A stretch of 64,000 nt of DNA, from positions 186,001 through 250,000 of the forward strand of contig JABTTQ020002552.1 in assembly GCA_016081115.2 (NCBI GenBank), in the 5' to 3' direction. The DNA comes from Rehmannia glutinosa. Its lineage: Eukaryota > Streptophyta > Magnoliopsida > Lamiales > Orobanchaceae. The notes under the pieces are model-generated. The model had not been told where the DNA came from, did not search any database, and saw only the letters and a list, made by a program, of their open reading frames with translations. Positions 1 through 11,430 of the stretch are shown one piece after another. How positions within the stretch are numbered: position 1 is the first letter of the stretch; every line of letters starts with the position of its first letter. The position numbers and the translations under genes were made by a program.

Positions 1-344
1 CCTCCTTAAATATTAATTCTTAATTGATTATTTAGGACTTTAGTAATATTGGATCCCTAGATAATTTAGGAGTACATTTCAATCCTTATACAATATTCCA
101 CCTTATCCTATAATACATTCCCAAACAACTTCTAATTTATTTTGAAATGTATACATTATTGTTATTTCACATTCTTATTTTATCCTCATATATATTTATA
201 TATATACTTACACATTTTATTTTCCTTAAACTTTAATAAAAGACAAGAAAATAAAATTTATCATCCTACACACATATAATTCGGGCATAGGGTATAGGGG
301 AAGACTAATTCCATTTTTTTCTTATACCGTAAAAACCCCACTAC
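1..344. other. Unassigned AT-rich flank left of Tk-A
   Basis: AT-rich sequence outside the left Tk-A LTR. I see no coding frame, terminal repeat or RNA gene. It may be host DNA or a decayed repeat. The last bases before the LTR read CCACTAC. Confidence 0.4.
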
Positions 345-2451
345 TGTCACGCCCTAAATAATAATAATCCAAACTAATAGATTAATAAAACATAAGTAAA
401 GGTCATAATACTCAACTCCAGCACGATTATAGGATACCAAATACAAATACTTACTTATCGTCTATTACAAGCCAAAACAACTAAAGTCTAATATCATAGT
501 AGGTTTCGATAATAGATACTAAAGTGGCTTATTCCATGCCATGATCATAGTACTTAGAGAAAATTAACATATATAAGCAGCCCGAGCCAATGCCCGTATT
601 ACTCTTGGATTGAGGTGTACGGATCATCTTCATTATTTTCTATAAATAATATAGAAAACGTGGGGTGAGCCAAACGAGCCCAGTGAGGGGTTGGGGAATG
701 CAGAAAGGTTTTAAGAAAACAATTTATGAAATCCTGTATAAAGCATGTTATGTGCACAATGGAGGTTAAGTAGAATAAACAGAATTTTCAAAAGACGAAC
801 CAAAATTTTATCAACTTACGACAAGTCATCAAAAATTTCTGAAAGAAAAATAATATAATAGTGAGATGCTACTCAGTATAAAGACAAGGCCGATGTGGAA
901 TTTACATCGTACCTTAATGTTCCGGTTCAAATTGATTTTAAACGGACAAGGTTCTATGCCCCATTTCAAAATCCAACGATCGGGATGCATAACAATAAAC
1001 GCGAGGCCGATGTGGAATAACACCGTACCCCATTGTGTTCTCCAACTCACCAGGCCGAAGCCTCCCGACTCCTTATTCCTCCTGAGTGGCTCGAAGGCTC
1101 TTTAACTGTGGTTTTAGACCTAGAGACCATTATATTCCGGAATATACCAATACTACGACCCAAGTTCCGTCGCCGTCTTCGGTCTGACCAGAAAATGGGA
1201 ATAGGCCCATGTGTAGTCGAGCAAACATCAATAGGCAACCTATTCGATTATTTGCCCAACCTACACATGCCGACACGACTCGATAGACAGTCTATAATTA
1301 CAAAGAAATCAAGTATCATTTCTATACTAATTTATGTTGTGTACAAATAGTATAACAATCACAATACAACAAATGGATTAAGTAACAGATCACAACATAA
1401 GTGAGGTTATTTAATCAATATACAATTTTTGCTCAAATATTTCTTTAGTGATTATATCTTCTATTCATTATTTTCTGTATTTTTAATCAAGCTAATCCAT
1501 CAACAGTTCTTTAAAAATGCAGTAACAATAAATTAAAGCCTACTAAGCAAGAATTTAACAAGATTAGTTTTCTAATTGTCATGCAACCATACCAAAAAAA
1601 TAATCATAGTAATTTCAAATTAAACATGCAAACCATCATTTGACTACTCATTTAAGTAACATCAATTCATGTAACTTCATGCTTTTATATAAAGTTTACC
1701 CAAATAGAATTAAGATTGGCTAAAATTTTACCCACATATTTTCTTTTCTTTTTTTGTTTGATGATCAAGAAGCTATGGCACCAAGAGTGGCTCGGCTCCT
1801 ACACGAATTTTTAACACTATTTAGTCAAGTTATTTTTAACAATTAATATTAAGATTTCAGAATGTATATAGAATAACTACATAAAATAATCAAAGTAGTT
1901 TATTGACATGCAAAGGTTCTTGGCATTATTTCTCAACCTTAAGGTGTAAACCTTAGTGGTTATTTTGGAATGGCCTCATTGAACCAAAAGACTAACAAAA
2001 ATCTTAATAAATATATTATTTCAAAATAGTTTGGAAAACAATATTTGTGATATATGGGAAATTATTAGATCTAGTGATTTTAATAAATGCAAAAGGGTCT
2101 AGGCAATTTTCCATCAACCTTAAGGTAAAACCATAGTGGGTTATTTGGAAGTAGCCTTATTGAACCCAAAGGAGAATAATATTTGGAAATTAAAGTTTAA
2201 AATTCATAGTAAATAAAATTTATACAAAACAGTCCCTAAAAATATGAAAATAATCTGAAAAATATATTTAAATTTTTAAATACAAAAAAATACTACAAGA
2301 ACAACCCCATACCCCATAAGAGATAACACTTGAAAAATGTTTTAATTTTGAAATAATTAATTTAAAAATAATTTTTTTTATTATTATTGTTATTATTTTT
2401 AAAGAAAACATCCCCCTTTTTTTTAAAAAAAAAGTCAAAATAAAAAAAATA

Positions 2452-2495
2452 TACACACACGCGCGCGCGCACGCACACACACACATATATATATA
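2452..2495. repeat. Compound (AC)n(GC)n(AT)n microsatellite
   Basis: ACACAC, GCGCGC, ACACAC and ATATAT runs follow one another here. The matching place in the right LTR is a plain TATATA tract, where the viral locus begins. The TIR element starts directly after this tract. Confidence 0.85.
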
Positions 2496-3284
2496 GGATT
2501 TGGTTCAAATGAGACCACCCTCCCTAGGTGAGACAGTGTGGACTCATCTTACCCATTGATCTTAAAATATGAAGGGATGTGATTAATTCAGTTTTTTTTA
2601 ACTATTTCACAATTTTCGCTGATTTTAAGGGTAATTGTAATTTTGTAATTCAAATTAGTGGTCCCAGCGGATTTTATGGGCTGAAATTGATATTGCCGGA
2701 TTTTGTGGTGGAATTTAAGGAACCTGTTTTCTTTCCAAATATTTTTATTTTACAACATAGTTAGGGTTCTTCTACTTCATAATTAGACATCAAATAATGC
2801 ATATTCGGTTATTTTGTTGGCACTGCTGTTTTAAAAACAAGACATAATTGAATATAACGTCATCGCATATGTAGTTATACTACTTTGCATAAATAGGTTC
2901 AATATAATGTATATTTAGTTATGAAAATGGGATGTTGCTTTTGGAAATTATAAAAATGGGATATTACATAATGTACTGCATATTTAGTTATTCCACAATG
3001 CATAGATAGTTTCTAGATAATACATAGTTAGTTGATTTTATTGCATAGTTTATGACGTCTTGCATAGTTAAATATACTGTACTACATATTAGTTTTTTTT
3101 ACGCTGCATAGATAGTTTTCAGATAATGCATATTTAGTTGAGTTTTGTTGCATATTTAGTTCTCGAACTCACTGTTCGTTATTTCTCTGTAATATTGCAC
3201 TGATTTTTCTTGTTTTTTTTCTGTAATTTTCATGAACTGTAATTTTTGAGCTCTTCACAGTTTTCTTTATTTGCGTTAATGGAG

Positions 3285-3347
<63 letters not shown>

Positions 3348-3570
3348 GTGGGATTGGAAAAATTGGGAGATATATGAGAGAGAAAGAGATTTGATTCTAT
3401 TTTTGTAACTAACTTGTTATGTTATTTTACCCTACTACCCTTATATTGATTAAATTAATATTTTAATATATTTATTATCCATTAAATCATACCCGTTGAT
3501 TAATAGTGAAGGATGGTTGAGATTAGTCCATTGTGTCTCACCTAGAGACATGGTCTCACTTGATCCTCCC

Positions 3571-3571
<1 letters not shown>
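2496..3571. mobile_element. Non-autonomous TIR element (MITE-like, ~1.08 kb)
   Basis: The two ends are inverted copies: GGATTTGGTTCAAATGAGAC, followed by CTAGGTGAGACA and GTGGACT, on the left; GGATCAAGTGAGACC, CTAGGTGAGACACAATGGACT on the right when read on the minus strand. AT-dinucleotide tracts flank both sides, so an exact target duplication cannot be set. The interior has many copies of TGCATATTTAGTT-like words and a (GA)n tract. There is no transposase. The superfamily is not assigned; MULE-like is a guess. The corresponding position in the right LTR lacks it, so it arrived after Tk-A. Confidence 0.6.
3291..3346. repeat. (GA)28 microsatellite
   Basis: An uninterrupted GA dinucleotide run inside the TIR element. 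Confidence 0.95.

Positions 3572-3573
<2 letters not shown>

Positions 3574-3606
<33 letters not shown>
3574..3606. repeat. (AT)n microsatellite flanking the TIR element
   Basis: A perfect AT run at the right edge of the TIR element. Together with the ATATATATA on the left edge it marks the AT-rich insertion site. Confidence 0.9.
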
Positions 3607-3609
<3 letters not shown>

Positions 3610-4612
3610 GTCCCCAAAATAAGGCAGCCCCCTTTATTTCTAAAAAAAATTCGAAATAAATAAATTAGAAAAATATATAAAAACAGCCCCCAAAATGGAA
3701 AATAATACTTGAAAATAATTTTAGAAAATTCAAAAATAATAAAAAAAATATAAAACAGCCCCAAAATATTCATAGGCGGTGGTTTTGGTGTTTTTATAGT
3801 GGTGGTGCTTCACCCTCAACCTCAAGGATTAAATCCCGTAGTCTTATTGGGTGAGTTCCATTTTTAACTCAAAGAAAAACACAAAAATTTAAATAAAAAC
3901 AGAAAAATAACTCAAGAAGTATAAAATAAACTAACCCAAAATTTTTAATAATCTTGTCCTCTTTTAAGCCACTGCCGGCGGCTTTCCGGTGGCCGTCGGC
4001 CGTTCCGGCGGTGGTGGTCGGAGGACAGTTAACAAAAATAAAAAGGGAAGGAAGAGAGAGAGAAGAGGGGAGAAAAAGAAAAATAAGGAAGTAAAAAGAA
4101 AGAAGAAAAGAAAAAAAAATATAAATGGGGGGAGATTTTCCGGCGGCCGGCGGGCGGTGGCGGACGGCGCCGCTTGGGGAGAGGAGGGGAGGAGAGAGCT
4201 TCACCTTTTATTGTGTGAAAGTGTGTGTGAAATGCTGAAAAATGGGCTTAGGGTTAGAGTTGATGGCATATATAGGGGTCTAAGTTGGGTAGACTTTTGG
4301 CTCGGGTTGGGCTAGGCCTGACAATTAAACAAGGCTTAAAAAATCTGAAAATGAGGAAACACAATGGGTCAAAGGTTTCGGCTAGAGCTTTAATAATAGG
4401 ATAAGTCCCCAAAAGAAATGTATACATCACGTATAACAATTGTATAAAATTAAATAAATTAGTCATAAAAAAAAATCTATCTTATGTGAATAATTAAAAT
4501 AAAAAAATAAAGTCACAAATAGTTAAGGGAAAAATATATGAAGTTACAAAAATTAAAGTATACCCCAAATAAGATAAATACCTAGAATATTCCGCAGTTA
4601 GTCGATGTGGTC

Positions 4613-6342
4613 TTACATACTCCCCTCCTTCAAAGAATTTGGCCCCCAAATTCCTTCTTGAAATATTTCTGGGTAGTTTTTGATCATATCTTCCTCCAAA
4701 TCCCAAGTAGCATCCTCAGGTTTATTATGCTTCTGCCAAAATACCTTCAGTAGAGGAATTCTTTTACCGCATAATTCTTTAATTTGATGATCAATAATTC
4801 GCAATGGTTGTTCCACGTATGATAGATCCTCTTGAATCACAGGGATCTCTTCTTTGATGATATATGTCGGATTCGGGTTGTACTTCTTAAGTCGGGATAC
4901 GTGGAATACATTGTGCATCCCTGCTAATGCCTCCGAAAGGTTAAGTCGATAAGCCAGGCTGCCAATTCTCTCCACAATAGGGTATGGTCCTACATACCGT
5001 GGACTCAATTTTTTGCCTTTTCTGGATTGTATAAGACCCTTTCTTGGTGATAATCTCAAAATACCCTATCCCCAACTTCGAATTCTAGATCCCTTCGCCT
5101 ATTATCTGCATAACTCTTTTGCCGACTCTAAGCAGTTCTTATTCTCTCCTTAATGAGTCAGAATTTTTCCATTACTTCTTGAACTAAATATGTTTTTGCA
5201 ATGGCTATCTGAAGCCCTCTTCTCTGTTTTGGTGTCCATTTGTCATTTATCTCCCAGTGTACTGGAGATCTACATTTTCTCCCATATAAAGCTTCATACA
5301 GCGCTATACCAATAGTTGCTTGAAAACTATTGTTGTAGGAGAATTCTGCTAACGGAAGATGTGAATCTCAACTTCCGGAAAAATCCAGTATACAAGCTCT
5401 CAACATATCTTCTAGGGTCTGTATCGTCCTCTCAGGCTGCCCATTTGTCTATGGATGAGCAGCAGTGCTAAAACTTAATTGTGTTCCCAAACCTTTATGG
5501 AGGCTTTTCCAAAATCGGAATAAAAATCTTGGATCTCGATCTGAAACAATGTCAACTGGCACCCCATGCAATCGAACTACCTCCTTTATATATAACTGTG
5601 CTAATCGCTGTAAACTCTCTGTCTTTCTTATAGGTAAGAAATGCGCATACTTCATTAATTGATCCACAATCATCCAGATTGAGTCATGGCCACCTCGAGT
5701 TCTCGGCAAATCAGTAACAAAGTCCATTGTAACTTTTCCCACTTCCTTTCAGGAATTGCCAATGGTTGTAGTAACCCGAAAGGTCTCTGATGCTCCGCTT
5801 TCACACGCTGATAAGTCAAACACTTTGCCACGTTTTCAGCTACTTGGTTTTTCATATTCACCCACCAAAATTTTTTCTTGAAATCTTTATACATTTTATT
5901 ACCGCCAGGGTGAATCGTATACCGAGAGTGATGAGCTTCATTTAAGATCTTATTTCTCAAACCTTCATCATTTGGTATACAAATTCTATTCCTGAATCTC
6001 ATTATTCCGTCTGTCCCTACTACGAAATCTGGTCTCATTAATGTCTTAAATTTCTCGTCATTTTCTTGTGCCATTCTAATCTCATCCAATAGTTCTAGCT
6101 TCAAAGATCAGTTGGCACACACGAGACGGGCTCCTATTTTTCTTGGGTTCCAACCACTCAATTCTTCGAGGAAATCCTACTCCCGTATCATCAATCAAGC
6201 CAGTTGGGCTTTTCTACTCAAGGCATCAGCGACTACATTAGCTTTGCCTAGGTGATATTGTATATCAAAGTTGTAATCTTCCAACAATTCCACCCACCTC
6301 ATTTGCCTCAAGTTTAACTTATTTTGTGAGAAAAGGTACTTA
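4613..6342 (-). pseudogene. Tk-A integrase and chromodomain, 3' part of pol (broken)
   Basis: This minus-strand segment continues the RNase H domain, which Sr-B splits at 6343. In order it shows an RNase H tail (KANVVADALSRKAQ), an HHCC integrase zinc finger at 6104-5670 (HHSRYTIHPGG then CLTYQR, where the last Cys pair has lost one Cys), and the integrase core at 5742-5449 (MDFVTDLPRTRGG, SDRDPRF). The C-terminal part at 5059-4613 has a GPYPIVERIGSLAYRL motif and a chromodomain-like tail (KVFWQKHNKPEDATWDLEED). Integrase inserts the cDNA, and the tail likely targets chromatin. Several stops and frameshifts separate the blocks, so it is dead. The tail supports the Tekay/Del clade. Confidence 0.88.
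4618..4632 (-). other. Polypurine tract of Tk-A
   Basis: On the minus strand the sequence reads TGAAGGAGGGGAGTA directly before the LTR start TGTAAGACC. This is where plus-strand DNA synthesis is primed in LTR retrotransposons, and it fixes the inner edge of the left LTR. Confidence 0.8.
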
Positions 6343-6343
6343 A
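6339..6343. repeat. Target site duplication CTTAA of Sr-B (left copy)
   Basis: CTTAA precedes the left Sr-B LTR and occurs again at 13814-13818 after the right LTR. A 5-bp duplication is usual for copia insertion and shows that Sr-B jumped into Tk-A. Confidence 0.9.
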
Positions 6344-7807
6344 TGTAAGTCCAAGCGGCTACGATAATCTAGAGGGGGGGTGAATACATTATCACCATTT
6401 TTTCGATTTCGCCCTCTTTTTCGAACAAAATAAGCCAAGACAATAATAAGGTGCGGAATGTAAACAACACACATCGATTTATAGAGGTTCAACCTACCTA
6501 GGGCCTAATCCTCTACCACCCCAGTATATCCGGGATGGATTTCAAAAAGAAAAAAGATTTTATTAATTACCAAAATTAATACAACACCAACATACAACAA
6601 CACCTTGAAGAGCACCACACTCTTCTTTAACACCACCTTTGAGATTACCACAATCTCTTCTTGAAGATTACCACAATCTCCAACGGCACCTTGTGAAGAT
6701 TACCACAATCTTCAACCTTGAAGAATACCAAATTCTTCAACACCTCAACAAGAAGATTACCACAATCTTCTTACACCTAACACCTAGATCACCCAAGTGT
6801 GTTCTTACCACAAGAACATTCACAAGGATATCTTGTGTTGAATGATGACCAAAAATCAAGATTACAACTCAATAATGGATAATACAATTTGAGTGCAAGT
6901 GTAATCAAGAAATGAAAGCCTAGACCTCAAGATGTGAAAGTGATAAGCTAGGCAAATTACAACAAGAATTAAGACAATGTAATGTTGTGTTGTAGTTTTC
7001 TCTCATATAGTGTTGCTTCAATTCTTCCTCTATTCATAGAAGATGTCTTATACATGATAGGCTCCTCTTGGGGACATGAATTCTGTAAAAAATTGCAAGA
7101 CAATTGAAGAAAAGAGTTGTTAGAAATCCATCCCACAAATCAAGGGAAAGTTGTCTGCTGTCAAACGGTCAGATTTTTGCTGTCAAACCAAGGGGCGACT
7201 GGTCGCACAGAAATAGAGATTGAATTGAACATATCACGTTTTAACAGGCGACCGTCGACGTACAGCTCGGCCGGTCGCGCCCCTACAACCGGTCCACCAT
7301 GACTTAAAATGAGACAGGAGAGTTCTCGTTTCAATTTCATACGTTCAGTCCGGTCGCCGAGGGAAATGACCGGCCGACGCCACACCGGTCGACGCCCTGG
7401 TCGACTGGTCGACTTGGCCATTTTCCTTTCCGTCTCATGTTTTGTTTCCAAATTCATCTTCAGGTACGGGTTGCCCTTTACGGCGACCGATCGACCTCGA
7501 GACAGAAATGTTGTCCTACTTTAGTCGAAAATAAAACTCAAGAAATACTCCGAAAATTTAGTAAAAGCATTGTAAACCAATCGGGAGTATTTAGACAACA
7601 TTTTGAAACATAGTTTGAATGTAAAAATCAATGACACAAAATCATTAAATGTGTTGTCCAATTTTGCCGAAAATAAACTTGAGGAAATACTCCGGAAAAT
7701 ATTAAAACCATTTAAAAGCATTTAGGAGTATTTGGACAACCTTTAAAAACATTGTTTTGGTATAAAAACAAAATCATCAAAATCATGATAAAACCATTTA
7801 TCAAGCA
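6344..7807 (-). repeat. Left (3') LTR of Sirevirus-like element Sr-B
   Basis: Starts TGTAAGTCCAAGCGG and ends TTATCAAGCA, 1464 bp. It matches the right LTR at 12334-13813. It contains a stem-loop array (6607-6837), an upstream region rich in CGACCGGTCG-like palindromes (about 7190-7500) and a core-promoter site at 7030-7038 that reads TATGAATAG on the sense strand. The right LTR has TATAAATAG there, so this copy of the TATA box is mutated. Confidence 0.9.
6607..6837 (-). other. Stem-loop array in left Sr-B LTR
   Basis: Seven short inverted repeats follow one another at 6607-6625, 6641-6657, 6663-6681, 6695-6713, 6720-6738, 6752-6770 and 6796-6821. On the sense (minus) strand each has a stem of 6-8 bp around the loop GTGGT (TTGGT in the fifth). 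The stem sequence changes from unit to unit while pairing is kept. A further hairpin at 6821-6837 (CACAAG GATAT CTTGTG) has another loop. The array lies downstream of the predicted promoter and is probably transcribed in R/U5. The function is unknown. Confidence 0.75.
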
Positions 7808-7808
7808 A

Positions 7809-8313
7809 TCTCCCCCTTTTTGATGATTACAAACCAAAACAGTTCAACAAGACCGATTTTGAAAACAAAACAATTTTTCCGGTCAAAAATGAATATCCGT
7901 TGAGAGCGACAACATTCCGCGCAATATAAACGCAAAGATGGGAGTAGAGATATTCAAACACATATAACTCCCCCTATCAACATGCACAACAAAAGTAATA
8001 TAGAAGCAACTTCAACATAAGCTAAAATCTTAGCTTTTCGATATTGAGCTTAAGTATCAAAAACTTAAAAGCTCCCCCTGTCAAAGAGACAACATTAGAA
8101 CCGTCTCCTCCTGTCAAAGAGACATCATTAGAATCGTATATAAGTCCATACTACAACAAATGGACCATGATTCATACATAACCATAATGCACCAAGTGGA
8201 CTAAATATGATCCACAACTTATGGTTTTATGAAGCCATAACTTATAGCTTCTTTTTGTTAAGCTTATCTTAGATTTTATGAGATAATGAGCTTATAACAT
8301 GTTTCTCCCCCTT
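7809..8313 (-). other. Multiplied polypurine tracts of Sr-B
   Basis: The true PPT abuts the LTR (TCTCCCCCTTTTTGATGA at 7809-7826 on the plus strand). Further CTCCCCCT copies lie at 7968-7976, 8072-8079, 8105-8112 (one change) and 8304-8313, spaced over 500 bp. Multiplied PPTs upstream of the 3' LTR are a known mark of Sireviruses, and this supports the lineage call. Confidence 0.8.
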
Positions 8314-9180
8314 TGGAATCATCAAAAAGAATTTTAGCACGATAAAAACATCATATAATCATATCAAAGTGCGCAACTAAACCGATGTATCGAGCTATTT
8401 GAACAATGAAGCTTATAGACCAAACAGGAGGAAAAATTCGATCATACGACTTGTAGAAGCTTATGAAAAGTCATTTGATTTGCAAAAACATGATCTCTAT
8501 AAATATATGAGACTTTTGAAATCGAGAGAATCATGTAGGTGATGAATTTTTCAAAGAAACATTTCATCGAACACTTGGCGGGCGTCAAATTTAGAAAAAG
8601 ATATATATATCCCTTGTAAATGTAATCAAGCCAAGTTTTTCATCACCAAAAGCAATTTAACAAATATCATTCATCAATAATCAATAAGCTCATCACAAAT
8701 ATATATGAATTGCATCAAGAAAAATACATATAAGCCACAAACTCAAGGGTTCAACCCAATTGAGCTAAAGAGAGTGAAATTCTTACCATTCAATCGGTAA
8801 AGATGAACATCAATGATGAGAATCGAGCTAGGTAGTCCCAAAATATATAATTCATGCATCAAAACTCATTTGAAGTGAATTATGTGTGAAATTTGCAAAG
8901 GGGACGAAAAATGAACCAAAAAGCAAAAAATGCTAAGTCTGGAAAACAGAACCATTTTTAACCAAAAAACTCCCTTAGGGCGACCGGTCATGGGCAAGGG
9001 CGACCGGTCGACGGCATGGGCGACCGGTCGGCTTTGCCCCAGTTAGCCCACTGTTTGAGTTCTGTCTCAAAATTCGAAGTTTGATCCAAAAATCCGATTT
9101 TTCGCCCCTTAGTTTTAAGAACGTGCAAAATGCAAACGTAGACCTCATTCAATATACATTATGTCATAATCAAGCTCGAA
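8314..9180. other. Sr-B 3' non-coding region with GGTCG palindromes
   Basis: No coding frame. At about 8977-9035 three copies of GCGACCGGTC lie in tandem. The same palindromic word is frequent in the Sr-B LTR U3 part. The segment corresponds to the region between the end of pol and the PPTs in Sr-C. Confidence 0.5.
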
Positions 9181-10340
9181 ATGAGGTAAAATACTCGGCG
9201 GTGAGTGATTAAAAAGTCCGCGAGTTATCCTTGAGACGGAATTAAACACATCTCAAGTTTTTGTTAAAACATGCAATCCCTTAACAATTATATCGAATCT
9301 CAATATGTTTAGTTCGATTATGACGAACCATAGTTTGAATAATTTTGACCGGACTTGTTATCCCTGAAAAATAAGAACGTTTTAAAGCTTTGGATACAAC
9401 AAGTCATAAGAAGAAGTGCCTTTCAAATATTTGAAAATTTCTTTTAACAGCACTTTAATGAGATTCGTTGGGATAGTTTTTGAAGTCGAGCATATAGACA
9501 TAAGGCATATGGAATGTCGAGTCTATAGAAATAATACAAGAAAACATACCTCGAATTTGTTTGTCGGCCGATATGCCTTTCTCAACCTTTGTCAATCTTT
9601 AGCCATAGAGGTTGAGATAGTTCTTCTTTCTTCAATGCTTAACTCCTTCAAGAGTTCTTTTGAAATATAACCATCTTCTTGGCATTGTGTAATTTGAATT
9701 CCAATGATCAAATTTGAGCTTCCCTCATCATGATCATCTTAGGTTCACCTTGCATTGACTTGGAAAAATATCTTGCACAAATATTTATTAGTAGCACCAT
9801 AAATTTGCACAAGTAAACAACCTTGCCCTTTTTCAAAACAAGAAGTGTAGTATCAACTTTACCTTTTGTAAAATCATTTTGCAAAAATAGCTAAGTCTAT
9901 CAACCGTACAAGGCCTTTTATAAAAATCATTTGGCCTAAAATTTTAAACTCCGATAGACTTATATTTGAATAAAATCATTTAGAAAGTTGGATTTAACAT
10001 CCATTTGGTAAAGCTTGAAATTTTCTTAAAACAAGAATGGGCAAGTAAAATGCAAATAGCTACTAAATGTGCTATGAGTGCAAATGTTACATCAAAATTA
10101 ATTACCTTCTTCTTGAAAATACCTTCAAGCTACTAACCTCGCCTTAGTTCGACCAATGTTGCCTTGGTCATCGAGTTTGTTCCGGAATATCCTTTTTGTC
10201 TTCTTCATCACTATCATCATAGGGCATCCAATTGATCTAAGGTGTTCATAATAGAACATTTACATCCAAATATTTTGAGGTAACTAATATTTGGAGTACT
10301 TCATTTCTCATCTACACAACTTAACAAACTCATTAACGGC
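9181..10340 (-). pseudogene. Decayed pol remnants of Sr-B (RNase H, RT, integrase)
   Basis: Stretches align by eye with the intact-looking Sr-C pol in the same order. 9410-9530 matches the Sr-C RNase H/RT end at 35320-35440; 9785-9900 matches the RT at 35725-35820; 10140-10330 matches RT start and integrase. A deletion removes the segment that in Sr-C encodes YVDDIIFG, so the RT catalytic box is gone. Large pieces between the blocks are missing and the frame is destroyed. Confidence 0.75.
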
Positions 10341-10639
10341 AACGCTTATATAAGCAAGAAAAAAAATAGCCCAAGTGTAAGAACATGCCTCAATCATCAA
10401 TCACAAAATATCTTGTATAAGAGCATAGTAGAAATAGACACTATATATATATAGACCATGAAGCAAGAAACACATACTATGCATTTAGAAGATCATCAAG
10501 AGTCTAATAAATCATGCAAGTTCAAAAAAAGCTTAAGAAAGCTACAAAAGGTCTCTTTTGAAATTTGAAAATCCGATAGCATATAGTTGAGACCTCATTT
10601 AAAAGAAGTATTTGAACAAGAGTTGACAAAGTAAGTATG

Positions 10640-10800
10640 TGCAATCAAATATCGAATAGTGCCTTTCAAAAAATCTAAAAATCCTCTTAATGGCACTTTT
10701 ATGAAATACTATGAAAAACAAACACATAGGCATATGGCAATAGATATATCGAGTCTATAAGAGTAAGAGTAACATAAGTAAACGTACCTCGATAATTTAT
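10640..10800 (-). pseudogene. Second copy of RNase H remnant in Sr-B
   Basis: The plus-strand text GTGCCTTTCAAAAAATCTAA and the following CCTCTTAATGGCACTTTTATG repeat the motif found at 9415-9470 and, in better form, at 35320-35360 in Sr-C. An internal duplication of the RNase H region is the simplest reading. It has no open frame. Confidence 0.55.
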
Positions 10801-11160
10801 GCCTTTCCTGACAAGTAATGACGTAAATGGCCATTTGTGAAAATATATAAAACCTACACAATTCTTAAAACAAATCTAGCACAAACCATAATGATAAAAG
10901 TGTAGGCTAAGAGATATCACAAGTAAGCTCATGCCATAAAAATCCATAAGAGATGATAACACACTTTAGTCTACAAAAAACGCACAAGAGTTTTAAAAAC
11001 ATCATATAAGGTCTTCCTTTTTTTTTTAAAAAAATATTTTAAAAGCGCAAATATATATTGAAGACCATAATTAAAAATAAATACTTGAAAACTCATTTTG
11101 CAATTAAGACACAAATAAAAAGCATGCATAATAACAAAATAAAATGCATATTTAACTAGG
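10801..11160. other. Non-coding decayed interior of Sr-B
   Basis: AT-rich, with no open frame of note and no clear match to Sr-C that I can see by eye. It lies where integrase and pre-integrase sequence would be expected, so it is probably deleted and diverged pol. Confidence 0.4.
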
Positions 11161-11182
11161 GAGATACGGGTTACCAATTACG

Positions 11183-11430
11183 CCATTTCCATGGGTTGTG
11201 TCGTTCCCATTGTTGATGATATCTTCCCTTTGAGAAGTCACTTTGTTTATGATGGCTCCTTTGATTACTCCATTTCCAAGATTTTTGTCCTTCCCATTGT
11301 TGATAGCCTCTTCTTCTTTGAAAATCATCTTATTGATCATGTCTTTGCCATTTCCAAGGATTGTGTTCTTCCCATTTTTGATTATATCTTCTTCTTGGAA
11401 ATTGGCTTTGTTGAAAATACTTTCTCCTTC
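11183..11430 (-). repeat. Imperfect tandem repeat (3 x ~80 bp) in protease-linker region of Sr-B
   Basis: Three units start with CCATTTCCA(T/A)G at 11183, 11270 and 11348, each followed by a GTTCCCATTGTTGAT-like stretch. The unit resembles the Sr-C sequence at about 37715-37790, which encodes MFGNGKGKILGNG next to the protease. The repeat therefore expanded from a Gly/Asn-rich protease-side segment. Confidence 0.65.

Larger units (their letters stand above)
345..4617 (-). repeat. Left (3') LTR of Tekay-like Ty3-gypsy element Tk-A
   Basis: The LTR starts TGTCACGCCCTA at 345 and ends CTTACA at 4617, immediately before a reverse-complement polypurine tract. Bases 345 to about 2455 match the right LTR at 17577-19703, including the TGTACAAATAGTATAACAATC tract. 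The element reads on the minus strand, so this is its 3' LTR. Without the inserted TIR element (about 1.08 kb) the LTR would be about 3.2 kb. The long LTR and CACGCCC terminus fit Tekay/Del chromoviruses. A 105-codon frame on the antisense strand is open in both LTRs but differs mainly at amino-acid-changing sites, so I do not call it a gene. Confidence 0.85.

Noticed and set aside
1033..1350. A 105-codon plus-strand frame open in both Tk-A LTRs (also 18269-18586)
   Set aside because: It is antisense to the element. Its conservation is explained by common descent of the two LTRs, and the differences are mostly amino-acid changing, so there is no sign of selection.
3989..4315. Plus-strand Lys/Arg/Gly-rich 108-codon frame
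   Set aside because: Low-complexity purine-rich tract inside the Tk-A LTR; no domain.
6607..6837. Regularly spaced inverted repeats read as a possible CRISPR array
   Set aside because: Spacing is irregular, there are no unique spacers of constant length, and it lies within a plant LTR that is repeated elsewhere in the window.
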